Shown: piece by piece, positions 10,782 through 17,300 of the stretch | Position numbering within the stretch: the stretch's first letter is position 1 | How the letters are laid out: each line of letters opens with the position of its first letter | NCBI GenBank assembly: GCA_020433835.1 | Contig: JAGRBY010000069.1 | Span: 1 to 19,030 of the forward strand | Source: Anaerolineae bacterium | GTDB lineage: Bacteria > Chloroflexota > Anaerolineae > 4572-78 > J111 | Direction: 5' to 3' | DNA: 19,030 bases | The notes under the pieces: model-generated | Told to the model about the DNA's origin: nothing | The model's database searches: none | The model's input: the letters and a program-made list of their open reading frames with translations, nothing else | Translations under genes and position numbers: made by a program

Positions 10782-10921
10782 TCGAAAAACTGTTTAAAGT
10801 ATTCGTTTTAAGTTGAGTCGCGTACGATTTTCGTAAAAAAGTTATACAAGTACGTTGGATCGGGCAACGGTAGCCCACTTATACAGCAAGATGATCCCCT
10901 TTACCCTGCCATTCTACAAAA

Positions 10922-10950
10922 TTGACAATTCCCCCCCGTCAATCCATAAT
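10922..10950 (+). promoter_or_regulatory. Candidate promoter of the LysM gene
   Basis: A perfect -35 TTGACA (10922-10927), a 17-base spacer containing a run of seven C, and -10 CATAAT (10945-10950, 5 of 6). The start site would be near 10957, about 36 bases before ATG 10993. TTGAC (10922-10926) and GTCAA (10938-10942) form a 5-bp inverted repeat across the spacer, a possible operator. Confidence 0.6.
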
Positions 10951-10992
10951 AAATTCCTTTGATGTCAGATCTAGGGAAAGCGCCAAAAAGTT

Positions 10993-12123
10993 ATGACTGA
11001 ATGCTCATCATGTGGAGCGGAGTTAGCCCCGCATGAAACTCGCTGCCCAACCTGTGGCAAAACAACACCCTATTACCACCGCCAACGACGCTGTTTGCAC
11101 TGCGGCACACCTGTGGCTGAACAGGCCAAAACCTGTATAATATGCCACCAACCCGTGGATAACCTTCCTCTTGATTCCTATCACTTTGTTCATTCGTGGA
11201 AAGGGATTGGCGTAGGTGTGCTCATTGTAGTACTGATTGTCATGACAGTCTTGAATTACCAAAATGACGATGCCAGCCATATCGCCCAAGCCATTGAAAA
11301 CACGTCTACCCCCACAACCACCCAGACACCAACAATTACATCAACCCCCACAACCACCTACACTCCCAGCCCAACATTGACCATAACCCCAACACCTACC
11401 CCGCAGCCACTTGTCCACCTTATCGAAAGCGGCCAAACTTTAAGTATTGTGGCCTCACTCTATGGCCTTACTGCCGAGCAGGTAGCCGAGGCAAACGATC
11501 TTGAATTGAGTACTATGCTTAGTGTCGGGCAACCTTTGGTTATCCCTGGTAAAGTGGTTGCCCCAGAAGACATAGAGGATGATACACCGCCACCGCTGAT
11601 TGTTTACGTTATTCAGCAGGGTGATACCATCAGCAGTATTGCTTATGAACATGGTACCACAATGGATGCTATTTTTTCTGTCAACTCTGATAAAGATTTG
11701 GGCTTAATCTTTCCGGGTCAAGAGATATCCGTACCGCTGTCTACGCCGACGCCAACTCTAACCCCTACACCACTACCCACAGCCACATTCACACCACAGC
11801 CGGATTATCCATTACCCAACCTCCTTACACCCGATGATGGCGCGGTTATAGACGATGCAACGCTCCTTCTTAACTGGACTTCAACCGCCATTTTGGGTGA
11901 AGATGAATTTTATGTGGTTATATTAAACTATCGCAATGGTTCATCGACGGAACATTGGACAAAAAGCAACAGCTTCCGCTTGACCAAGCAAGAACGCCCA
12001 ACCAATGGCTGGATCGACTGGACGGTTGTTATCAAACGCCAAATCGGCACCGATAATAAGGGGAACCCCACTGGTCCGCTTCTCTCACCGTCTGGGCAAC
12101 TAATACCCTTTGAGTGGCGATAA
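10993..12123 (+). CDS. Membrane protein with cytoplasmic zinc ribbons and extracellular LysM domains
   Basis: A 376-residue single-pass protein. Two C4 zinc ribbons come first (C4/C7/C18/C21 and C34/C37/C48/C51), then one transmembrane helix (about 71-88, GIGVGVLIVVLIVMTVL). Next are a Thr/Pro-rich linker (about 104-138), LysM 1 (about 141-185, ESGQTLSIVASLYGLT...LVIP), LysM 2 (about 203-248, QQGDTISSIAYEHGTT...ISVPL) and a second Thr/Pro linker (250-270). The C-terminal domain of about 105 residues begins LLTPDDGAVIDDATLLLNW and looks like a beta-sandwich of Ig/FN3 type. LysM domains bind GlcNAc-containing glycans such as peptidoglycan, so the protein probably links the wall to the cytoplasmic zinc ribbons. 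The ribosome binding site is weak: GGGA lies about 15 bases before the ATG. The neighbouring divergent kinase carries the same kind of ribbon pair. Confidence 0.85.
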   Translation: MTECSSCGAELAPHETRCPTCGKTTPYYHRQRRCLHCGTPVAEQAKTCIICHQPVDNLPLDSYHFVHSWKGIGVGVLIVVLIVMTVLNYQNDDASHIAQAIENTSTPTTTQTPTITSTPTTTYTPSPTLTITPTPTPQPLVHLIESGQTLSIVASLYGLTAEQVAEANDLELSTMLSVGQPLVIPGKVVAPEDIEDDTPPPLIVYVIQQGDTISSIAYEHGTTMDAIFSVNSDKDLGLIFPGQEISVPLSTPTPTLTPTPLPTATFTPQPDYPLPNLLTPDDGAVIDDATLLLNWTSTAILGEDEFYVVILNYRNGSSTEHWTKSNSFRLTKQERPTNGWIDWTVVIKRQIGTDNKGNPTGPLLSPSGQLIPFEWR

Positions 12124-12160
12124 TTACACCGATTTGCAAACCCCGTTTTTCAAAAAGAAT

Positions 12161-12208
12161 CAAGAGCAACCAATTTCACTTTTAGCAAAGTAAGTTTGGT
12201 TGCTCTTG
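12161..12208. terminator. Hairpin after the LysM gene, possible bidirectional terminator
   Basis: Perfect 13-bp arms CAAGAGCAACCAA (12161-12173) and TTGGTTGCTCTTG (12196-12208) surround a 22-base loop that holds a smaller ACTTT/AAAGT stem. It lies 37 bases after the LysM stop and before the thyX promoter. The following TACCTTTATCTT is only moderately T-rich, so termination is likely but not certain. Confidence 0.5.
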
Positions 12209-12227
12209 TACCTTTATCTTCCATGCT

Positions 12228-12257
12228 TTGCTCCAATGGTGATTTAACGTGTATAAT
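12228..12257 (+). promoter_or_regulatory. Candidate thyX promoter
   Basis: A perfect -10 TATAAT (12252-12257) lies 31 bases before the thyX ATG. The best -35 is TTGCTC (12228-12233) with an 18-base spacer, which is weak. Confidence 0.45.
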
Positions 12258-12288
12258 GCCGATTTGTAACGTCAACGGAGGACACACT

Positions 12289-12993
12289 ATGTCAACACAA
12301 AACGAACTGCTCGGCAAGCGCGTCGAGCTGCTGGATAAAGGCTGGATAGAACTGCAAGACATGATGGGCGACGACATGTCCATTGTCAACGCCGCACGTG
12401 TCTCGTTTTTGGGTGAAAGCAAAGGGGATGAAAAAGACAAGAAACTGCTATTTTACCTGCTGCGCCATCGCCACACCAGCCCCTTCGAGCAAGTTGAGAT
12501 GAAATTTCGGGTACGTGCCCCCGTGCTCGTCTGGTGGCAGTGGGCCCGCCATCGTACCTGGCACTACAACGCCCAAAGCGGACGCTATACCCCTTTTAAA
12601 GAAGATGATTTCTACGTGCCGACCGTCTGGCGCAAGCAATCGAAAGACAACAAACAAGCCAGCGAAGGTGTGATCGATCGGGTTGAAGCTGATGCGTTGA
12701 CTGCCGAAATGCTCAAACATTTTGATGAAGGTTTTGCTCTTTATGAACGCGCCTTGGCCGCCGGTGTTGCCCGAGAGCAAGCGCGTCTGTTTTTGCCCGG
12801 TTTCGCCGTTTACTACACCTGGGTTGTTAAAACTGATGTTCATAACCTGATGCACTTCCTCAGCCTGCGCGCTGCTTCCGATGCTCAGGAAGAGATCCGC
12901 GTCTATGCCCAAGCCATCTACGACCATTTCTTTAAGCCGGCTCTGCCCTGGACAGCCGAGGCGTTTGAGAAATATGTGCTTAGGCATGAGTAG
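12289..12993 (+). CDS. thyX: Flavin-dependent thymidylate synthase
   Basis: A 234-residue protein when started at ATG 12289, which follows GGAGGA at 7 bases. The open frame upstream to 12196 runs through the hairpin and promoter and is not coding. The ThyX signature RHR-x7-S is present as RHRTWHYNAQS, followed by GRYTPF. The surrounding LLRHRHTSPFEQVEMKFRVRAPV and the LRAASDAQEEIR segment near the C-terminus also fit the family. ThyX methylates dUMP to dTMP with methylenetetrahydrofolate, using FAD and NADPH, as a homotetramer in the cytoplasm. It replaces the unrelated ThyA in many bacteria. Length is normal. It seems to be its own transcription unit, with a hairpin on each side. Confidence 0.97.
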   Translation: MSTQNELLGKRVELLDKGWIELQDMMGDDMSIVNAARVSFLGESKGDEKDKKLLFYLLRHRHTSPFEQVEMKFRVRAPVLVWWQWARHRTWHYNAQSGRYTPFKEDDFYVPTVWRKQSKDNKQASEGVIDRVEADALTAEMLKHFDEGFALYERALAAGVAREQARLFLPGFAVYYTWVVKTDVHNLMHFLSLRAASDAQEEIRVYAQAIYDHFFKPALPWTAEAFEKYVLRHE

Positions 12994-13015
12994 CCGTTGA
13001 ATTAAAAATGAGAAA

Positions 13016-13054
13016 ATAGAAATTAGAGAGAGATTTCAGATTTCTAATTTCTAT
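13016..13054. terminator. AT-rich hairpin between thyX and oleB
   Basis: Perfect 12-bp arms ATAGAAATTAGA (13016-13027) and TCTAATTTCTAT (13043-13054) with a 15-base loop, followed by CTTTTA. It could end the thyX transcript. The purine-rich left arm and pyrimidine-rich right arm resemble the foldbacks at 13941-14121 and 18308-18377. Confidence 0.5.
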
Positions 13055-13079
13055 CTTTTATCAACTTAGGTTTAGAATC

Positions 13080-13958
13080 GTGTTCGACACAAATCCCCTA
13101 AAACATCTCTATCCGTTTGAATCTCACTGGCTCGATTTGAACGGCTTACGTTACCATTATTTAGATGAAGGCCCGCGCGATGCTCCCGTGGTGGTCATGC
13201 TGCATGGCAACCCCACCTGGTCCTTTTACTATCGCCACCTAATCCCGCCCATTAGCCGAACCCACCGCATCATCGTACCGGATCATATCGGCTGTGGTCT
13301 GTCTGATAAACCCCAGAACTACACCTACACCCTCGATCAGCATATTTGCAACGTAGAAATACTGATCGAGCGCTTACAGCTCAAAAACATCACCCTGGTA
13401 GTACACGATTGGGGTGGCATTATCGGCATGGGCTATGCTACCCGTCACCCCAATAATATCAAACGCTTTGTTATTTTTAACACCGCTGCCTTTGTTTTGC
13501 CTTTGATTCCCAAACGCATTCGGATGTGTCGACCCGATATGTTTGGCAGCCTTCTCGTGCGGGGCTTTAACGCCTTTGCCGGACTGGCCGTCTATATGGC
13601 CAGCGGTCACCCCAAACGTATGACCGCCGATGTACGCGCCGGTTATATAGCCCCTTACAACAGTTGGGACAATCGCATCGCTATCCATCGTTTTGTGCAA
13701 GATATTCCGTTGGAAGAAAATCATCCGACGCGCCCCTTATTAGTCGAAATCGAAGCCGGACTGGCTCAATTTCGTGACTATCCAATGCTTATTATGTGGG
13801 GCGGTAGAGATTTCTGCTTTGATGATCATTTCTTTGCCGAGTGGCAGCGCCATTTTCCCCATGCAAAAACCCACTATTTTCCTGATGCCGGCCATTACGT
13901 TGTTGAAGATGCCCACGAACGCATTATTCCGCTCTTGCAAGAGTTTTTGAGTTCGTAG
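13080..13958 (+). CDS. oleB: OleB-like beta-lactone decarboxylase (alpha/beta hydrolase)
   Basis: A 292-residue alpha/beta hydrolase of the haloalkane-dehalogenase-like branch. HGNPTW (42-47) forms the oxyanion/halide-site region. The nucleophile is an Asp, D110 in VVHDWGG, rather than a Ser. The likely acid is D244 in WGGRD (D248 is an alternative) and the base is H272 in DAGHYVVEDA. In the Ole pathway OleB removes CO2 from the cis-beta-lactone made by OleC, leaving a long-chain cis-olefin. By sequence alone a haloalkane dehalogenase would be possible; the oleC and oleD neighbours decide the call. The start is GTG 13080 with only a weak AGG before it, and the domain begins in the right place for that start. 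The final two codons lie inside a foldback repeat. Confidence 0.87.
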   Translation: MFDTNPLKHLYPFESHWLDLNGLRYHYLDEGPRDAPVVVMLHGNPTWSFYYRHLIPPISRTHRIIVPDHIGCGLSDKPQNYTYTLDQHICNVEILIERLQLKNITLVVHDWGGIIGMGYATRHPNNIKRFVIFNTAAFVLPLIPKRIRMCRPDMFGSLLVRGFNAFAGLAVYMASGHPKRMTADVRAGYIAPYNSWDNRIAIHRFVQDIPLEENHPTRPLLVEIEAGLAQFRDYPMLIMWGGRDFCFDDHFFAEWQRHFPHAKTHYFPDAGHYVVEDAHERIIPLLQEFLSS

Positions 13959-14121
13959 AGTTAATGGAGTTTATAGAGTTCTTAGGGTTGAAGGAGGGGA
14001 TTAGTGGAAGAGTTAAGTCAAGAAGATAATTCAAAGACATCAAATCCAAAAGAATTAAATAATTTACAGAGTTTCCCTCCTGACGCTACAAACCCCACCA
14101 ACTCCACACACTCCCCAACTC
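13941..14121. repeat. Foldback element of 9-base units across the oleB/oleC junction
   Basis: The left part (13941-13999) is built of successive ~9-base units fitting GAGTTNNTR: GAGTTCGTA, GAGTTAATG, GAGTTTATA, GAGTTCTTA, GGGTTGAAG. The reverse complement of 14075-14121 contains the same kind of units: GAGTTGGG, GAGTGTGTG, GAGTTGGTG, GGGTTTGTA. The two arms therefore form an imperfect inverted repeat of about 47-50 bases around a ~76-base centre. The left arm includes the oleB stop and the oleC ribosome binding site. The right arm ends at about codon 40 of oleC. No transposase and no clear target duplication are visible. Confidence 0.7.
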
Positions 14122-15761
14122 AATACAACATTGCCCAATCACTGGCTGATATGGCCGAACGTGCTCCTTTCCGGCGAGCGATAGTTTTTCCGGCTGGACG
14201 GGATGAACAGGAACGGGCCAAATTCTTCCAACTAACCTTTGCCCAACTTCACCAACTGGTCGACAGTTACGTCCACGGGTTAAGTGAATACGGCATCCAA
14301 CAGGGCGACCGCACCTTAATGATGGTTCGCCCCGGCGTTGAGCTTATCGCGGTAGCATTTGCGCTGTTCAAAATGGGAGCCGTACCTATCCTGATCGACC
14401 CAGGGATGGGCCGCAAACCGTTCCTCCAATGCGTAGCCGAAACAGAGCCGGTAGCCTTTATCGGCATCCCGCTGGCGCACGCTCTGCGGAAAATATTCCC
14501 TAAAGCATTCCGCACGGTGAAGAAAAATGTTACGGTCGGCAAACGCTGGTTTTGGGGTGGAGCGACCCTGGCTGATTTACAAGCAACCCGCTCCGAGCCG
14601 GCCCCTTTTGCCCCCACCACGACCGAGAGCGAAGCAGCAGTGGCTTTTACCTCCGGCAGTACCGGCATCCCTAAGGGCGTGGTTTACACGCATGGCATGT
14701 TCCAGGCCCAGATCGAACTCCTCAAAAAGTTGGGCGTGGCCGACGGCGAAGTCGATATGCCCGGCCTGCCGATTTTCGCGCTGTTCAATCCGGCATTGGG
14801 TGTAACCACCATTATGCCGGACATGGATTTTCGCAAACCGGCGGCACTCAACCCGGCCTACTGGGTCGATTCGATCCAAACGCATGGTGTAACTACCAGT
14901 TTCGGCTCACCGACCATTTGGAAAATTGTCGGCCAATACTGCTTGGAGAACCAAGTAAAACTACCCTCATTAAAACGCATCTTTATGGCCGGTGCGCCCG
15001 TACCACCGTGGCTCATCCAGCAGTACACCGACCACATTCTCGATGGCGGCCATATTCACACGCCTTTCGGAGCCACCGAGGCTCTGCCGATTAGCACTAT
15101 CGCCAGCGCTGAAATTTTAGAAGAGACCGCTAAACTCACCAGCGAAGGCTGGGGCGTATGTGTCGGGCAGCCCCTGGAGGGCGTCACCATCAAAATTATT
15201 CCTATCTCAGACGAACCGATTGCCAATTGGGATGACTCGTTGGAACTGCCACCAGGAGAGTTAGGCGAGATCGCCGTTAAAGGCCCGGTCGTCACCCGGC
15301 TGTATCTCAACCGCCCCGAACAGACCGCCCGAGCCAAGATCTATGAAGGTGACACGGTATGGCATCGTATGGGTGATTTGGGCTACTTCGACAAGCGCGG
15401 ACGGCTGTGGATGTGCGGTCGTAAAGCGCACCGCGTGGAAACCACTGAGGAACTGCTTCTGCCCGTACCCTGCGAGGCTATATTTAATGCCCATCCGGAC
15501 GTATCACGAACAGCTCTGGTTGGGATAGGTTCATTGGGCAGCCAGCGCCCAATTTTGATCGTCGAGTTAAACTCCGGCACGTTGCCAAGCGGCTCGACCA
15601 AGCAGCGTTTAATTGATGAATTGTTGGCACTGGGGCAAAAGTACGAGCATACGCAGGGAATTAAAGATATCTTATTTAAGGAATCATTTCCTGTCGATGT
15701 TCGGCACAACGTCAAGATTCAGCGTGAGAAACTGGCCGACTGGGCAGCTAAACAGCTTTAA
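14004..15761 (+). CDS. oleC: OleC-like beta-lactone synthetase (AMP-ligase family)
   Basis: A 585-residue member of the acyl/aryl adenylating superfamily. The AMP-binding P-loop TSGSTGIPKG is at 216-225, PFGATEALPI is the second core motif, and HRMGDLGYFDKRGRLWMCGRKAHRVET follows. The C-terminus reads FPVDVRHNVKIQREKLADWA, an OleC-like ending. LILVRP-like MMVRPGVELIAVAFALFKMGAVPILIDPG and GPVVTRLYLNRPEQT are also characteristic. OleC uses ATP to close a beta-hydroxy acid into a cis-beta-lactone, the substrate of OleB. The GTG 14004 start has a very strong AAGGAGGGG five bases upstream. The conserved domain begins only at about residue 41 (YNIAQSLADMAERAP). The first 40 residues are Ser/Thr/Asn/Pro-rich and encoded by a foldback repeat, an unusual extension. 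Confidence 0.9.
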   Translation: MEELSQEDNSKTSNPKELNNLQSFPPDATNPTNSTHSPTQYNIAQSLADMAERAPFRRAIVFPAGRDEQERAKFFQLTFAQLHQLVDSYVHGLSEYGIQQGDRTLMMVRPGVELIAVAFALFKMGAVPILIDPGMGRKPFLQCVAETEPVAFIGIPLAHALRKIFPKAFRTVKKNVTVGKRWFWGGATLADLQATRSEPAPFAPTTTESEAAVAFTSGSTGIPKGVVYTHGMFQAQIELLKKLGVADGEVDMPGLPIFALFNPALGVTTIMPDMDFRKPAALNPAYWVDSIQTHGVTTSFGSPTIWKIVGQYCLENQVKLPSLKRIFMAGAPVPPWLIQQYTDHILDGGHIHTPFGATEALPISTIASAEILEETAKLTSEGWGVCVGQPLEGVTIKIIPISDEPIANWDDSLELPPGELGEIAVKGPVVTRLYLNRPEQTARAKIYEGDTVWHRMGDLGYFDKRGRLWMCGRKAHRVETTEELLLPVPCEAIFNAHPDVSRTALVGIGSLGSQRPILIVELNSGTLPSGSTKQRLIDELLALGQKYEHTQGIKDILFKESFPVDVRHNVKIQREKLADWAAKQL

Positions 15762-15771
15762 ACAAACAGTA

Positions 15772-15875
15772 GAGCAAGTCAGTTGTGGTTTTAGAAATTA
15801 ATCGAGGAATCACAAAGCTAGCTTTGTGATTCCTGACGTACCCGATTAATTTGTTGATTTACAAGCAACTTGCTC
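15772..15875. repeat. Nested palindrome between oleC and oleD
   Basis: Three palindromes are nested. The outer arms are GAGCAAGT (15772-15779) and ACTTGCTC (15868-15875), with TTGT/ACAA continuing inside. The middle arms are AATTAATCG (15796-15804) and CGATTAATT (15843-15851). The core is a perfect 28-base palindrome at 15806-15833 with arms GGAATCACAAAGCT and its complement. It begins 10 bases after the oleC stop. It could terminate transcription, protect an RNA end, or be a miniature repeat. Confidence 0.65.
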
Positions 15876-15882
15876 CAAACCA

Positions 15883-15903
15883 GGACAAATCAGCGATTTG
15901 TCC
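15883..15903. repeat. Short perfect hairpin upstream of oleD
   Basis: Arms GGACAAATC and GATTTGTCC (9 bp) with the three-base loop AGC. It lies 28 bases before the oleD ATG and 7 bases after the nested palindrome. It resembles REP-type intergenic palindromes. Confidence 0.55.
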
Positions 15904-15931
15904 TACAAGACCTGAGGACGACTTTATACAA

Positions 15932-16927
15932 ATGAAAGCACTTGTCACTGGTGGAGGGGGATTTCTGGGCCGCTACATCGCCGAGCAGTTATTAGCACGT
16001 GGCGATGACGTTACGGTTTTCTCCAGAGGGAATTATCCTGAATTAGTTCAGCTTGGGGCCAAACAAATTCAGGGCGATCTACAACATCGCGATACGGTTA
16101 TCAAAGCCTGCGCCGGACAGGATGCGGTTTTTCACGTGGCGGCTAAGGCCGGTTATTGGGGGACGTGGGAGTCGTTTTACCAATCCAACGTCCTGGGTAC
16201 AAAAAATATCATCGACGCCTGTCGCGAGCAGGGCATCGGCAAGCTGATTTTCACCAGCACCCCCAGCGTCATTGTCAATAACCGATCGCGTATCGGTGCT
16301 GATGAATCGCTGCCCTACCCCGAAACGTACGAAAGCTATTATCCCCAAACCAAAGCTATGGCTGAGCAAATGGTCAGGCAGGCTAACAGCGATAATCTTC
16401 TCACGGTCTCGCTGCGACCGCATGTCATTTATGGTCCTCGCGATGCCCATATCATCCCCCGCTTGGTGGCGCGAGCACGAGTCGGCAAACTCATTCAAGT
16501 GGGCGATGGCACCAACAAAATCGATGTAACCTATGTGGAAGATGCGGCTCGCTCCCATCTACTCGCTGCCGATGCGCTCAAGCCGGGATCGGCGGTGGCC
16601 GGTTCGGTTTACTTTATCAGCCAAGATCAGCCGGTGGTGTTGTGGTCCTGGGTTAACGATCTGTTACGGCGGTTGGGTGTACCACCGGTTACCAAAAAAA
16701 TCCCCTTATCGCTAGCCCGGGCTTTAGGCGGAGCAATGGAGTTTACCTATCGCACCTTTAAACTCAAAGGCGAGCCGCGCCTGACTCGTTATTTAGCCGA
16801 TGAATTGGGCTTGACCCACTACTATGATATTTCGCGGGCCAAGCAGGACTTTGGCTACCAACCGCAGGTTTCCATGGAAGAAAGTTTACAGCGAACAGCG
16901 GCCTATTTTAAGCAGGTGGGCTTATAA
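15932..16927 (+). CDS. oleD: OleD-like 2-alkyl-3-ketoalkanoate reductase
   Basis: A 331-residue extended SDR of the 3-beta-hydroxysteroid-dehydrogenase-like group, started at ATG 15932 (MKALVTGGGGFLG). The open frame further upstream runs through the hairpins and is not coding. The nucleotide-binding GGGGFLG is at 7-13. The catalytic set is the Ser/Thr of FTSTPSV (107-113) with Y137 and K141 in YPQTK. RPHVIYGPRDAHIIPR and VGDGTNKIDVTYVEDAA follow, as in OleD. OleD reduces the beta-keto acid made by OleA to the 2-alkyl-3-hydroxy acid used by OleC, normally with NADPH. SDRs are easy to misassign, but oleB and oleC next door make OleD the best call. The ribosome binding site is weak: AGGA lies 13 bases upstream. 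Confidence 0.87.
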   Translation: MKALVTGGGGFLGRYIAEQLLARGDDVTVFSRGNYPELVQLGAKQIQGDLQHRDTVIKACAGQDAVFHVAAKAGYWGTWESFYQSNVLGTKNIIDACREQGIGKLIFTSTPSVIVNNRSRIGADESLPYPETYESYYPQTKAMAEQMVRQANSDNLLTVSLRPHVIYGPRDAHIIPRLVARARVGKLIQVGDGTNKIDVTYVEDAARSHLLAADALKPGSAVAGSVYFISQDQPVVLWSWVNDLLRRLGVPPVTKKIPLSLARALGGAMEFTYRTFKLKGEPRLTRYLADELGLTHYYDISRAKQDFGYQPQVSMEESLQRTAAYFKQVGL

Positions 16928-16944
16928 GCCTGACGCAGAGTGTA

Positions 16945-16965
16945 GAACAATTTGCCAAATTGTTC
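16945..16965. repeat. 10-bp palindrome after oleD
   Basis: Arms GAACAATTTG (16945-16954) and CAAATTGTTC (16956-16965) are separated by one C. It begins 18 bases after the oleD stop. No T-run follows (CCGAAC), so it is not a standard intrinsic terminator. Confidence 0.5.
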
Positions 16966-17029
16966 CCGAACTTGGACATACGCGTGGCGAAAAAGAGTCT
17001 AATTACTATGTGGTGATCAAGGTATAGGT

Positions 17030-17235
17030 AATGTCATGGTCAGTCTTATTATAATCTCGTCATGATTTCACTATGTAGACTCGATCAACCTTATTACGGT
17101 CAAACTGTAAGTTTCACTATGGTCAAATTTTGAGTCTTATTGTAATGAAACGCCGAGTTTTATACCTATCAAATTTTGAGTCTTATTACGGTCAAACTTT
17201 GAGTCTTACTATAATGTCATTGTGACAGTCACTTT
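17030..17235. repeat. Tandem array of about nine degenerate 23-base units
   Basis: Units begin at about 17030, 17052, 17075, 17098, 17121, 17144, 17167, 17190 and 17213; all are 23 bases except the 22-base first. The best four (17098, 17121, 17167, 17190) start GGTCAAA or TATCAAA and share a core close to TTTGAGTCTTATTA. The units at 17121 and 17167 match at 19 of 23 bases. Units at 17121, 17167 and 17190 each contain the 11-base palindrome TCAAA-N-TTTGA. There are no spacers, so it is not CRISPR. It could be a set of operator sites. Confidence 0.7.
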
Positions 17236-17300
17236 TTAAGTGAGAATGCACATCCGTCTGGCCTAAATAGGTTGATTTATTATTGCCAAGTGACTGTCAC
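17222..17300. repeat. Pair of GTGACWGTCAC palindromes forming a 13-bp inverted repeat
   Basis: GTGACAGTCACTT (17222-17234) and AAGTGACTGTCAC (17288-17300) are perfect inverted copies 53 bases apart. Each contains an 11-base palindrome, GTGAC-W-GTCAC. They lie 64-142 bases before the aldolase ATG. They could be a double operator or the ends of a 79-base miniature element; no target duplication was seen. Confidence 0.6.

Larger units (their letters stand above)
10650..10992. other. Divergent intergenic region between kinase and LysM genes
   Basis: A 343-base AT-rich region without a convincing gene. It holds a candidate promoter for each flanking gene (10753-10781 on the minus strand, 10922-10950 on the plus strand). 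The stretch between them has no ORF or RNA structure that I can support. Confidence 0.6.

Noticed and set aside
10554..10811. 85-residue plus-strand ORF across the kinase start
   Set aside because: It is antisense to the kinase and then runs through the candidate kinase promoter, with no motif and no ribosome binding site.
12448..12987. 179-residue minus-strand ORF opposite thyX
   Set aside because: It is fully antisense to thyX, whose RHR-x7-S motif and length are clear.
12994..13079. Remnant of oleA before oleB
   Set aside because: The 86 bases hold only an AT-rich hairpin and a short leader, with no thiolase-like coding fragment.
13080..13958. Haloalkane dehalogenase instead of OleB
   Set aside because: The catalytic pattern is shared, but direct neighbours oleC and oleD favour OleB; substrate use cannot be settled from sequence.
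15851..15931. Upstream start of the oleD frame
   Set aside because: Those 27 codons are made of the intergenic hairpins; the SDR fold begins exactly at MKALVTGGGGFLG.
16079..16558. 159-residue minus-strand ORF opposite oleD
   Set aside because: It is antisense to a well-supported SDR gene and has no domain signature.
17030..17235. CRISPR array
   Set aside because: The units abut directly without unique spacers, are only 23 bases long, decay along the array, and no cas gene is present.
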